DNA from: Planctomycetota bacterium
Lineage (GTDB): Bacteria; Planctomycetota; Phycisphaerae; SM23-33; FEN-1343
Length of the DNA stretch: 38,454 bases
Assembly: GCA_012514895.1 (NCBI GenBank)
Contig: JAAYZK010000078.1
Span: forward strand, 1-38,454
Reading direction: 5' to 3'
Shown here piece by piece: positions 21,805 through 29,405 of the stretch. A program made the position numbers and the translations under genes. The first letter of the stretch is position 1. Every line of letters starts with the position of its first letter. The notes under the pieces are model-generated. The model saw nothing but the letters and a program-made list of their open reading frames with translations. It was not told the origin of the DNA and ran no database searches.

Positions 21805-22443
21805 ATGGCACAACGACGCGGAATGACGCTGGTGGAGGCGGTTCTGGCCCTGTCGCTGACGGTGGTGATCGGGCTGATCGCCACCAGCCTGACGGCCGCC
21901 ATGCTCGACCTCCGCCGCAGCACCGACGACTACACCCAGAACGTGCAGTCGGCCCGCCTGGGCCTGGCCCAACTGCAGCACCTCATCCGGACGTCGCGCG
22001 TGGTCGTCGCGGGCGATTCAACGTCCATGACGCTGTGGACCTCCGATGAGAAGGACCCCGGCAAGATGAACGCCGAGGAAGTCGTGCGCCTGACCTACTC
22101 CCCCGGCGACGATGCCGTCCTGAAGTGGTGCGTGGACTTCAGCGACCTCACCACGGAGCTCAGCGACGCGCTGAACATCACGATCTCGCTGGACCTCGGC
22201 ACGGACTGGAACGTGACGCTCGACCTGATGAACAGCGCCAACCTGGAGGTGAGCGAGGTGGTCACGGACCTGTCGAGCATCTGCTTCCGCTATGACCTGG
22301 CGCCGCCTTACACCAGGGCCGTGGCGATCGACGCGGTGTTCGGGACCGACGAGGAGGCGGCAACCGTGCACACGGCGGCCGCGCTGCGCACGCCGAAGAC
22401 TTCGCCGGCCGAACTGGCCGAGGCGGAGTACACCGCCTACTAG
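21805..22443 (+). CDS. Minor pseudopilin, GspJ/PilW-like
   Basis: A 212-residue protein, start MAQRRGMTLVEAVLAL. The cleavage motif is G-MTLVE, with Met as the first mature residue, as in many minor pilins. The hydrophobic helix continues to about residue 35, then ARLGLAQLQHLIRTSRVVV gives the long amphipathic helix of GspJ/PilW proteins. The head domain is beta-rich. The ATG at 21805 is preferred to a GTG nine bases upstream because GAGGTGAG then lies at a natural distance. It is expected to join the GspI-like protein in the tip complex. Confidence 0.82.
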   Translation: MAQRRGMTLVEAVLALSLTVVIGLIATSLTAAMLDLRRSTDDYTQNVQSARLGLAQLQHLIRTSRVVVAGDSTSMTLWTSDEKDPGKMNAEEVVRLTYSPGDDAVLKWCVDFSDLTTELSDALNITISLDLGTDWNVTLDLMNSANLEVSEVVTDLSSICFRYDLAPPYTRAVAIDAVFGTDEEAATVHTAAALRTPKTSPAELAEAEYTAY

Positions 22444-22458
22444 CGAGGGACCCATGGC

Positions 22459-23616
22459 ATGAACGCACGACCACGACAGCGGGGGGCGGCGATGGTGCTC
22501 GTCCTGATCATCATGGCCGCCGGCACGACGATCGCCCTGGCCTACCTGTCCAGCGCCGCGATGGGCACGGCGATCACGCAGGGCCACGAGGATGTCACCC
22601 GTGCCCGCTATGTCGCCGAGTCGGGCATGGACCACGCCATCTGCCTGCTGCGGGAGACCCCCGATGCGGCCGAGAGCCTCGTCGGCAGGACGCTGGGGCC
22701 CTTTACCCTGGGCGACGGCGCCGACGCCTACACCCTCTCCGTGACCGCCACGGGGATCGAAGACGAGTATGACATCGTTGCCCAGGGCGTCAGCGGCCGC
22801 AGCACCACGTCGGTCGGGGCCAGGGTCGTTCTCCACCGCACGGTGGATGAAGACGCACCGGCGACGGTGTTGCCTCACGGCACGCTGTTCTCGGGCTGGA
22901 CGACGCTGATCCCCGGCTGCGTGCGCGTGCGCGGCCCTGCCCACGCCAACGGCAACCTGACCGTCCTGGGACGGGTGGACCAGGACGCCTCGGCCACCGG
23001 CCAGGTCACGGTCTTCGGCCAGGTCGATGGCACGCCCCGCTCCGGCGCGGCGGAGTACCCCTGGCCGTCCCTCAATCCGGCGGACTACGAGAACTACATC
23101 CTGGACGGCGCAGAGGGGCAGGCGCAGACGGTCTACCAGTCCTTCATCAGCCGCGACAGCGACCTCAACGGCAGGGCCCACATCACCGAGGCCAACCCCG
23201 CCGGCGTGGTGATCGCGATCCCGCCGTCCGGCATGCTGGAGATCGACGAAGATGTCAGCTTTCACGGCACGCTGATCGTGCACGGCCATCTCGTCCTGAA
23301 CGGCAAGGACGAACGGTTCAAAGCTGAGGCCCAGTTCCCCGCCCTGATGGTGACCGGGAGGATCTGGGTCACCGGCAACACCGAGGCGACCATCGAAGGC
23401 GTCGTCTACGCCGCCGGCGGGGTGGAGGGGATTCTCAGCGACAGCAGCAGCGAGTTGACCATCAAGGGCGCCCTGGTGGCCGGGGGACTGGGTTTCGGCC
23501 TCTTCTTCGACGGCGAACACACAGTCCGTTACGACGCCGCCCTGGCGACGCTGGTGTCGCCGGAGGGCGGCCAGGAAGGCAGGCCCACCGTGGAGGTGCG
23601 GTCCTGGTACGAGTGA
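22459..23616 (+). CDS. PilX/GspK-like minor pilin with a large C-terminal domain
   Basis: A 385-residue protein. The N-terminus RQRGAAMVLVLIIMAAG is the PilX/GspK-type variant of the pilin helix: the G-A-A cleavage region lacks the canonical Phe-Thr-Leu and the Glu5. Then follows GHEDVTRARYVAESGMDHAI, the conserved A-[RY]-x-[VA]-A-E-[SA]-G stretch of PilX N-terminal domains. Residues about 130-385 form a beta-helix-like domain with repeated short strands (VRGPAHANGNLTVLG, TGQVTVFGQ, FHGTLIVHGHLVLNG, TGRIWVTGNTEATIEGVVYAAGG). That suggests a stacked beta-helix exposed at the pilus tip, possibly for adhesion or substrate binding. A gap of about 90 bases precedes the GspH-like gene. Confidence 0.78.
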   Translation: MNARPRQRGAAMVLVLIIMAAGTTIALAYLSSAAMGTAITQGHEDVTRARYVAESGMDHAICLLRETPDAAESLVGRTLGPFTLGDGADAYTLSVTATGIEDEYDIVAQGVSGRSTTSVGARVVLHRTVDEDAPATVLPHGTLFSGWTTLIPGCVRVRGPAHANGNLTVLGRVDQDASATGQVTVFGQVDGTPRSGAAEYPWPSLNPADYENYILDGAEGQAQTVYQSFISRDSDLNGRAHITEANPAGVVIAIPPSGMLEIDEDVSFHGTLIVHGHLVLNGKDERFKAEAQFPALMVTGRIWVTGNTEATIEGVVYAAGGVEGILSDSSSELTIKGALVAGGLGFGLFFDGEHTVRYDAALATLVSPEGGQEGRPTVEVRSWYE

Positions 23617-23707
23617 TCCATGGGCAACCGGCACGGCGGCAACGGCCAAACGCTCTTAAAGCGAGCACCTTAGAACGCCGATGCCAGTGCAGAAGCGAGG
23701 GATTTCG

Positions 23708-24217
23708 GTGAGCAGTAACGGCATTCATACGCGGCACCAGCCCCCCGGAGGGTTCACGCTGGTCGAGATCCTGGTGGTGCTGATCATCCTGAGCATCGCC
23801 ACGGCGGTGATACTCCCGCGGGTTTCGAACATGGGCGATCTCCAGGTGGCCTCGGCGGCCCGCACCGCGATGTCCGACCTCCAGTTCGCCCAGAACGAGG
23901 CGATCGTGTCGCAGCGGTCGGTGACGGCGATGTTCAACCCGGACCAGGGCCAGTACGAACTGCGCTACGGCGACGGACAGCTCGTCACGCACCCGATCAA
24001 CAAGACGCCGTTCCGCGTCCGGCTCGCCGACAACCCGGGCACCGACGATGTGACGATCCTGGCCGCCAGCTTCGGCGGCGAGACGTCCGTGACCTTCGAC
24101 GCCCTCGGCTCGCCCAACAGCCAGGGAACGGTGACGTTCGTGGCCGGCGGTTTCCGCCAGCGCCTGGACGTGGCGCCGGTGACCGGCCGGATCACCGCCA
24201 CGGCCATCAACCCGTAG
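23708..24217 (+). CDS. Minor pseudopilin, GspH/FimT-like
   Basis: A 169-residue protein if started at the GTG at 23708 (GCGAGGGAT lies just upstream); an ATG at 23681 would add nine residues but has no ribosome site. The motif GGFTLVEILVVLIILSIAT follows a 14-residue leader. Then ARTAMSDLQFAQNEAIVSQRSV matches the helix and following strand of GspH/FimT. The head domain is beta-rich with VTFDALGSPNSQGTVTF, the F-x-x-x-G element common in GspH. It completes a G, G', I, J, K/X, H-like set. Confidence 0.85.
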   Translation: MSSNGIHTRHQPPGGFTLVEILVVLIILSIATAVILPRVSNMGDLQVASAARTAMSDLQFAQNEAIVSQRSVTAMFNPDQGQYELRYGDGQLVTHPINKTPFRVRLADNPGTDDVTILAASFGGETSVTFDALGSPNSQGTVTFVAGGFRQRLDVAPVTGRITATAINP

Positions 24218-24231
24218 ACAGGAACGCCACG

Positions 24232-25362
24232 ATGCTTCGAGGACTGACACGCAAATCGCCGCCGATCGGACTGGACATCGGCGCCGACGTCGTCCGCATG
24301 CTTCAGGTGGACGCCCTCGGCGGCGCCGTCAGCGCCACGGCCGCGGCGATGCGCCCGCTGCCGCCGGCGGCGATCGGCGACCCCCTGGTTCATCGCCGGC
24401 ACGTCGTGGCGGCGGTGCGGGACATGCTGGCCTCGGGGGGGTTCCGCGGCCGGCGGGTCGTCACGTGCCTGGGCGAGGGGGCCCTGTGTGTCAAGCAGGC
24501 CCGCCTGCCCCGGCTCGCCGAAAACGAACGCGAGTCGGCGATCCTGTGGGAAGCGTCCGAACGGTTCGATTTTCCCGTCAAGGGCGAACTGCTGCACCAC
24601 CTGGTCGCCGGCGACGTCCGCTCGGCCAACGAGGTCCAGCAGGAAGTGATCCTCCTGGCCGCCGGGGAGGACGTCGTGGAAGCCCACGTGGAGATGATCT
24701 CCGAGATCGGGCTGTACCCGGTGGCGATCGACGCCGAGCCGGTCTGCGCCTTCCGGGCGTTCGAGCGGTTCCTGCGGCGCGACGGCGACACCGAGGTGGT
24801 TTCGGTCCTGGTCGACATCCGCGGCGCCAACACCTGGGTCCTGTTCGCCCGGGGCCGCCAGATCGGGTTCATCAAGTCCGTCAACGTCGGCCTGCACCAC
24901 TTCACGCAGGCCATCGCCGCCCAGTTGAATCTCGAGTACGCCGAGGCCGTCGAGGTCCGCCGGCGGCAGGGGGCGCTGTCGGCGTCGGACAACCCCGAGC
25001 AGATCCGCCAGGCGGTCCGCGACGCCGTCCGCCCCGTGGCCGAGGAACTGACGCGCGAGATCAACCTGTGCCTGCGGTATTGTGCCGTGACCTTCCGGGG
25101 ATCGCGGCCCGACCGGGTCACCCTGGTGGGGGAGGCGGCCGCCGATGCGTGCGTTCGGGAGCTGATCTGCGAATCGATCAACCTCGAGTGCCAGACGGGG
25201 CGCCCCTTCAAGGGCATCGACTCCTCCCAGGTGGCGCTGGGCAGCGACCAGCGCGGCCCGCTGTGCGAGTGGTCGGTGGCCGTGGGGCTGGCGTTGCGGG
25301 ACCTGGTGGTAGGCGACATGCGGCAGGAGGATGCAGATGAAACCGATCGACTTTCTGCCTAA
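24232..25362 (+). CDS. pilM: Type IV pilus assembly protein PilM
   Basis: A 376-residue cytoplasmic actin-like ATPase-fold protein. The N-terminal IGLDIGADVVRMLQVDALG is the phosphate-1 loop of PilM. KQARLPRLAENERESAILWEA matches the region conserved in PilM, and VSVLVDIRGANTWVLFARG is the second phosphate-binding strand. IGFIKSVNVGLHHFTQAIAAQLN is also typical. PilM binds the short N-terminal tail of PilN and links the inner-membrane alignment complex to the cytoplasmic ATPase. The gene overlaps pilN by 26 bases, so the two are translationally coupled. Confidence 0.88.
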   Translation: MLRGLTRKSPPIGLDIGADVVRMLQVDALGGAVSATAAAMRPLPPAAIGDPLVHRRHVVAAVRDMLASGGFRGRRVVTCLGEGALCVKQARLPRLAENERESAILWEASERFDFPVKGELLHHLVAGDVRSANEVQQEVILLAAGEDVVEAHVEMISEIGLYPVAIDAEPVCAFRAFERFLRRDGDTEVVSVLVDIRGANTWVLFARGRQIGFIKSVNVGLHHFTQAIAAQLNLEYAEAVEVRRRQGALSASDNPEQIRQAVRDAVRPVAEELTREINLCLRYCAVTFRGSRPDRVTLVGEAAADACVRELICESINLECQTGRPFKGIDSSQVALGSDQRGPLCEWSVAVGLALRDLVVGDMRQEDADETDRLSA

Positions 25363-25966
25363 GCGAATCCGCCATCAGCGGCTGATCGTGCGGCGCCTGC
25401 GCCGCCAGGGCGCGGCCCTGGTGCTGGTCGTTGCGGCGCTGGCGCTGCTGAACTGGGGCAACGAGCGGCGGATCGCCAATGCCCAGGCCGAGCTGGCCGT
25501 CAGGCAGGCCGACCTGGCCCAGTTGGCCCAGGACCTGGAGATTCTGCCGGAACTGAACGCCCAACTGGCCGACGGGCAGATCAAGCGGCGGATCTCCGCC
25601 GAGTTGGGCAGCCGCCTGCACATCAACGCCCTGCTGGCCGAGCTGGGGCGCCGGCTGCCCGCCAACGCCTGCCTGACCGGCCTGGAATGCAGGACCATCG
25701 AGGTCGCGCGGCCGGCCGCCGAGCGCCTGGGCTCCCGCGGGCGACTGCGGCGGGGCGACGAACCCCAGGTCGAGGTGCCCAAACGCGTGCGGATCACGCT
25801 CACCGGCCTGGCTCCGGCCGCCGTCGACGTGGCGACCTTCCTGGGCGACCTGGGCTCCAGCCCGCTGTTCACCAACGTGGAGATGGGCTACTCCAAGACT
25901 GTCATCCTTCCGGACGTCAACCGGGAGGCCACGAGCTTCCAGGTGAGTTTCCTGGTCGCCGAATAG
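25337..25966 (+). CDS. pilN: Type IV pilus assembly protein PilN-like
   Basis: A 209-residue protein. Its N-terminus MKPIDFLPKRIRHQR carries the [IV]-[ND]-[FL]-L-P motif by which PilN binds PilM. One membrane helix (about 26-45) is followed by a periplasmic coiled coil (NAQAELAVRQADLAQLAQDLE) and a ferredoxin-like domain with LLAELGRRLPANACLTGLEC. The ATG at 25337 is preferred to 25331 because AGGAGG ends six bases before it. It forms a heterodimer with PilO in the periplasm. Confidence 0.88.
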   Translation: MKPIDFLPKRIRHQRLIVRRLRRQGAALVLVVAALALLNWGNERRIANAQAELAVRQADLAQLAQDLEILPELNAQLADGQIKRRISAELGSRLHINALLAELGRRLPANACLTGLECRTIEVARPAAERLGSRGRLRRGDEPQVEVPKRVRITLTGLAPAAVDVATFLGDLGSSPLFTNVEMGYSKTVILPDVNREATSFQVSFLVAE

Positions 25967-25995
25967 GGACCGACCCCATCGGGAGCGACAGAGCC

Positions 25996-26526
25996 ATGAC
26001 CAAGCGACAGAACACGGCGATCTTCGCGACGATCCTCCTGGCCGCCGGCGCGGCATACGTTCTGCTGATGCACGCGCCGCAGACGCGCCGGCTGGCCGAG
26101 GCCCGCGACCGGCTCGCCCGCGTCCGCCAGCAGTACGAGCAGGACGCCGACAAGGCGCGGACGATCCCCCAACTGCAGGCCGAGGTCGAGCGCCTCAAGG
26201 GCGAGTTTCACAACTTCGACCGGCGGCTGCCCGGCCAGCAGGAACTGGGAGAGTTCCTCCGCGAGATCTCCTCGACCGGCGAGGCCGGCCACCTGACCAA
26301 CCAGGTGATCAAGCCCGGCAATCCCTCCAGCGGTTCGCTGTACAACCGCCTGCCGATCCTGATCGATTTCCGCTGCTCGTTCGACGAGCTGGTCCAATTC
26401 CTGGGGCGTCTGAACGACATGACGCGCCTGACGCAGGTCGAGCAGATCCAGATGACGCCGGTCGCCGAAGGCGAGCAGATGCTCGACGTCCACATGCAGG
26501 TGAACATCTACTTCACCAGGACCTGA
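25996..26526 (+). CDS. pilO: Type IV pilus assembly protein PilO-like
   Basis: A 176-residue bitopic protein. The membrane helix lies at about 8-26 (AIFATILLAAGAAYVLLM) after a short basic start. A coiled coil (LAEARDRLARVRQQYEQDAD) and the PilO core follow: RRLPGQQELGEFLREISSTGEAG, then YNRLPILIDFRCSFDELVQFLGRLNDMTRL, the beta-alpha-beta unit of the PilO ferredoxin-like fold. It pairs with PilN. GGGAGCGACAG lies before the ATG. Confidence 0.88.
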   Translation: MTKRQNTAIFATILLAAGAAYVLLMHAPQTRRLAEARDRLARVRQQYEQDADKARTIPQLQAEVERLKGEFHNFDRRLPGQQELGEFLREISSTGEAGHLTNQVIKPGNPSSGSLYNRLPILIDFRCSFDELVQFLGRLNDMTRLTQVEQIQMTPVAEGEQMLDVHMQVNIYFTRT

Positions 26527-26536
26527 GGTCGCAGCG

Positions 26537-27130
26537 ATGATGAAGACACAGCCGTCCTCCATTCAGAAGCTCGTCGCCCAGGTGCGGGCCGAACTGCTGG
26601 CCGACCGGAAGAAGACCGCCATCATGGGCGCGCTGGTCCTCGTGGCGGCCTTCATGGGCCTGCGGCTGCTGGGCGGCAAGGCCCGTCCAGCCCGCGCGAC
26701 GGCGTCGCCGGCGGCGGAGACCACTGAGCCGCGTGCGACGGCCGCCGGGCACCCCCAGCCCAATGCGGCCCTGGACGAGTACCTTGCGCACATGGATCGG
26801 CAGGTGTCCCGCGACCTGTTCGCCGCCGATTTCAGCGCGTATCCCGCCGGGCCCGTCGTCGAGAAGCCCAAGGCCGACGACGCGCCCCGGACGCCCGCCG
26901 TCGATCCCGCCGCGATCGCCCGCCTGGAGTACGAGACGGCGGCGCGGCGCGAGGCGGAACGATTGCTCCTGCAAGGCACCATGCCGGGAGGAAACCCCTC
27001 GGCCATCATCAACGGCCAGGTGGTCGGCGTGGGCCAGATGTTCGAAGGTTTCGAGATTCGCAGTATCGGACAGGGTTCGTGCGTTGTCGCGCGTGGCGCC
27101 GTCGAGGTAACGCTGAGAATGAACCCCTAA
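26537..27130 (+). CDS. PilP/GspC-like inner-membrane protein
   Basis: A 197-residue protein with one membrane helix (about 29-45, MGALVLVAAFMGLRLLGG). An Ala/Pro/Thr-rich periplasmic linker follows, then a helix (LEYETAARREAERLLLQG). The small C-terminal beta-domain (SAIINGQVVGVGQMFEGFEIRSIGQGSCVV) is the homology-region fold shared by GspC and PilP, which contacts the secretin N0 domain. Unlike PilP it lacks a lipobox, so it is anchored by the helix as GspC is. The gene position, directly before the secretin, is that of PilP. An ATG at 26540 is also possible. Confidence 0.76.
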   Translation: MMKTQPSSIQKLVAQVRAELLADRKKTAIMGALVLVAAFMGLRLLGGKARPARATASPAAETTEPRATAAGHPQPNAALDEYLAHMDRQVSRDLFAADFSAYPAGPVVEKPKADDAPRTPAVDPAAIARLEYETAARREAERLLLQGTMPGGNPSAIINGQVVGVGQMFEGFEIRSIGQGSCVVARGAVEVTLRMNP

Positions 27131-27213
27131 GTGAACCGCTTCACGGCCGCACGGCCGTGAGGCCCAACGCACACGAAAACGTGTGCACAGTCGCTCCGGG
27201 CTTTTTGGCCCGG
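27131..27213 (+). promoter_or_regulatory. Array of three to four hairpins before the secretin gene
   Basis: GTGAA-CCGC-TTCAC (27131-27144) overlaps TCACGGCCG-CA-CGGCCGTGA (27141-27160), so the two cannot form together. GCACACG-AAAA-CGTGTGC (27169-27186) and CCGGGC-TTTTTG-GCCCGG (27196-27213) follow. The last ends 11 bases before the AGGAGG of the secretin gene. No T-run follows a stem, though five T lie in the last loop. A switch between the first two stems could tune secretin expression. Confidence 0.5.
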
Positions 27214-27233
27214 CGCTGAACCAGGAGGCAACG

Positions 27234-29327
27234 ATGAAGATGAGAACGAAAGCCTTGTCTGCTACGGTCATGACCGTGGTGGCGGTCCTGGTGGCGTGGC
27301 TGGGGGCGACGCACACCAACGCACAGAACGCACCGAACCGCCTGCCGGTTGTCGACAATGCCCAACCCGCCGCGGTCCCGCCGGAGGTGACGGCGATCGC
27401 CGCCGCCCTGACGGACGCGGCCCCCGCGGCTCCCGAGAGTCCCGAGAGCCCCGAGGCGGTCGCCGCCGCCGAACCGCAGGCCGAGCTTCCGCCGATCCAG
27501 GCCTCCGGCGACGTCATCATGCACTGGCCTCTCCAGAACGCCCCCATCCGCCAGGCGCTGAGGCAACTGGCGATGTGGAGCCAGCGGAACATCGTCGCCA
27601 GCAAGAACGTCGGCGGGGCCGTCACGATGGACCTGTTCAACGTCACCTTCCGCGAGGCGCTGGACTCCCTGGTCCGCATGAATGAACTGGCCTACGTCGA
27701 GGAAGGCCACTTCATCTACGTCTACACCGCCGAGGAGATGGAGGCGCTGGAGAGGAAGGCCCGTCCCCTGGTGACCGAAGTGTTCCACCTGGACTACGCC
27801 AAGCCCGAGGACGTCGTGGCTCTCATCGCCCCGCTGCTCAGCAGCGAAGGCAAGGCGGCCACCACCCCGTCGGCCCTGGCCGGCATCGCCACCGACAAGG
27901 CCAACGCCGGCGGCATGAACTACGCCTCCAACGACATCATCGTCGTGTCCGACTACCGCGAGAACGTCGAGGCGATCGCCGAGACCATCCGCCAGACCGA
28001 CCAGCGCCCCGTGCAGGTGATGATCGAGGCCACCGTCATGCTCGCCTCGCTCGACGAGGACAATGCCCTGGGCATCGACTTCGCCACGCTGGACGGCATC
28101 GACTTCCTGGGCACCGCCAACAGCGCGGTCCAGACCTTCTTCGGCGACGTCACCGGCGGCTTGGACTTCGCCTGGACCGGCTCGGACGTCCAGGTCATCA
28201 TCCAGGCCATCGAGAACGTCACCGACCTCAACGTGCTGGCCAACCCCAAGCTGCTGGTGGTCAACAAGCAGCGCGGCGAGATCATCGTCGGCGATGAGAT
28301 CGGCTATCTCAACAGCACCACCGAACTGCAGACCGGTTCGGTCACCCAGAGCGTCGACTTCCTCGAGACCGGCACCCGCCTGATCGTCCGTCCCTTCGTC
28401 GGGGCCGACGGCTACGTCCGCCTGGAGATCCACCCTGAGCTGTCCGACGGCCTGGTGGTCAACAGCGGCGGCTTCAGCCTGCCTCAGAAGCAGACCACCG
28501 AGTGCACCTCCAACGTCATGGTGCGCGACGGGCACACGATCATCATCAGCGGCATGTTCCGCGAGAAGACCAATCAGACCCGCCAGCAGGTGCCCGTGCT
28601 GGGCAACGTGCCCTACCTCGGCGCGGCCTTCCGCAAGAGCGAAGACGTGGTCGAACGCGAGGAAGTGGTCATCCTGATCACCCCGCGGATCATCCGCCAG
28701 GCCGCCGACGAGGCCGTCAGCCTGCAACTCCGCGACGACATGACCCGCTTCCGCGTCGGGATGCGCCAGAACCTCATGTGGTTCGGCCGCAGCCGCCTGG
28801 CCGCCCGCCACCTCAACTGGGCCAAGGAACACATGGCCAACGGCAACACCGCCTGGGCCCTGTGGGACGTCAACATGACGCTGAGCCTGTCGCCGGCTCA
28901 CGACGAGGCCATCCGCTTCAAGGAATACCTCACCGGCGAGGCGATCTGGGCCAGCGAGGGGCGTGTCGGCCTGACCAACTGGGTCCTCGAGACGATGATC
29001 CTCAACGAGATGGGCCACAACGTCAACATCCTCACCGAGCCCCACCGGCCGGCCGACCTGATGGCACTGCCCGAGGACGTCCGTGAAGCCCTGGGCGTCG
29101 GGCCGGACCACGTGGCGCCGATCGTCCCCGAACCGGTCGTTGTCCCCGCTGAGGACGTCGGCATGACCGACGACGCCGATGAGGTCGTCGAACCGGTCGC
29201 CCAACCGGCCGAACCGGTGACCGACGGCGACGACGCCGCCGCAGCGGCGGAAGCCTCCGCCGACGAGCCGATGGCCGCCGCGGCCGCGTGCGAGACCGGG
29301 GTGATTGTCGCCCAGGTCGAGAACTGA
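27234..29327 (+). CDS. Outer-membrane secretin (PilQ/GspD family)
   Basis: A 697-residue protein. The signal peptide is MKMRTKALSATVMTVVAVLVAW... with cleavage near THTNAQ (about residue 31). An Ala/Pro/Glu-rich linker follows, then a secretin/TonB N0-type domain (about 93-165, VIMHWPLQNAPIRQALRQLA) and one NolW-type N1 domain (about 180-260, TEVFHLDYAKPEDVVALI). The secretin beta-barrel domain (about 265-485) holds VLANPKLLVVNKQRGEIIVG and the signature VPVLGNVPYLGAAF at 453-466. The usual two or three further N domains and AMIN domains are missing. Past it, residues about 510-575 form a helical, TPR-like segment (LNWAKEHMANGNTAWALWDVNM...), and the tail (about 640-690) is very acidic. The barrel oligomer is the outer-membrane pore for the pilus or substrate. 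AGGAGG precedes the ATG. Confidence 0.93.
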   Translation: MKMRTKALSATVMTVVAVLVAWLGATHTNAQNAPNRLPVVDNAQPAAVPPEVTAIAAALTDAAPAAPESPESPEAVAAAEPQAELPPIQASGDVIMHWPLQNAPIRQALRQLAMWSQRNIVASKNVGGAVTMDLFNVTFREALDSLVRMNELAYVEEGHFIYVYTAEEMEALERKARPLVTEVFHLDYAKPEDVVALIAPLLSSEGKAATTPSALAGIATDKANAGGMNYASNDIIVVSDYRENVEAIAETIRQTDQRPVQVMIEATVMLASLDEDNALGIDFATLDGIDFLGTANSAVQTFFGDVTGGLDFAWTGSDVQVIIQAIENVTDLNVLANPKLLVVNKQRGEIIVGDEIGYLNSTTELQTGSVTQSVDFLETGTRLIVRPFVGADGYVRLEIHPELSDGLVVNSGGFSLPQKQTTECTSNVMVRDGHTIIISGMFREKTNQTRQQVPVLGNVPYLGAAFRKSEDVVEREEVVILITPRIIRQAADEAVSLQLRDDMTRFRVGMRQNLMWFGRSRLAARHLNWAKEHMANGNTAWALWDVNMTLSLSPAHDEAIRFKEYLTGEAIWASEGRVGLTNWVLETMILNEMGHNVNILTEPHRPADLMALPEDVREALGVGPDHVAPIVPEPVVVPAEDVGMTDDADEVVEPVAQPAEPVTDGDDAAAAAEASADEPMAAAAACETGVIVAQVEN

Positions 29328-29360
29328 CACACTGCGGTTTTTTTTGGACCTGGTGTGTCA
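29325..29360 (+). promoter_or_regulatory. Hairpin spanning the secretin stop codon
   Basis: TGACACAC (29325-29332, starting with the stop codon) pairs with GTGTGTCA (29353-29360), with eight T residues (29338-29345) in the loop. The right arm can instead pair TGTGT (29354-29358) with ACACA (29365-29369). The T-tract is in the loop and not after the stem, so it is not a standard terminator. It may be an attenuation-like step before the lipoprotein gene. Confidence 0.4.
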
Positions 29361-29405
29361 AGATACACAACTTGGACATTCTAGGAAGGATTCCTGGAGG
29401 ACCCT

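Noticed and set aside
27141-29330. A 729-codon minus-strand frame opposite the secretin
   Set aside because: His/Val/Asp/Gly-rich mirror of the secretin codons with no start signal or domain.
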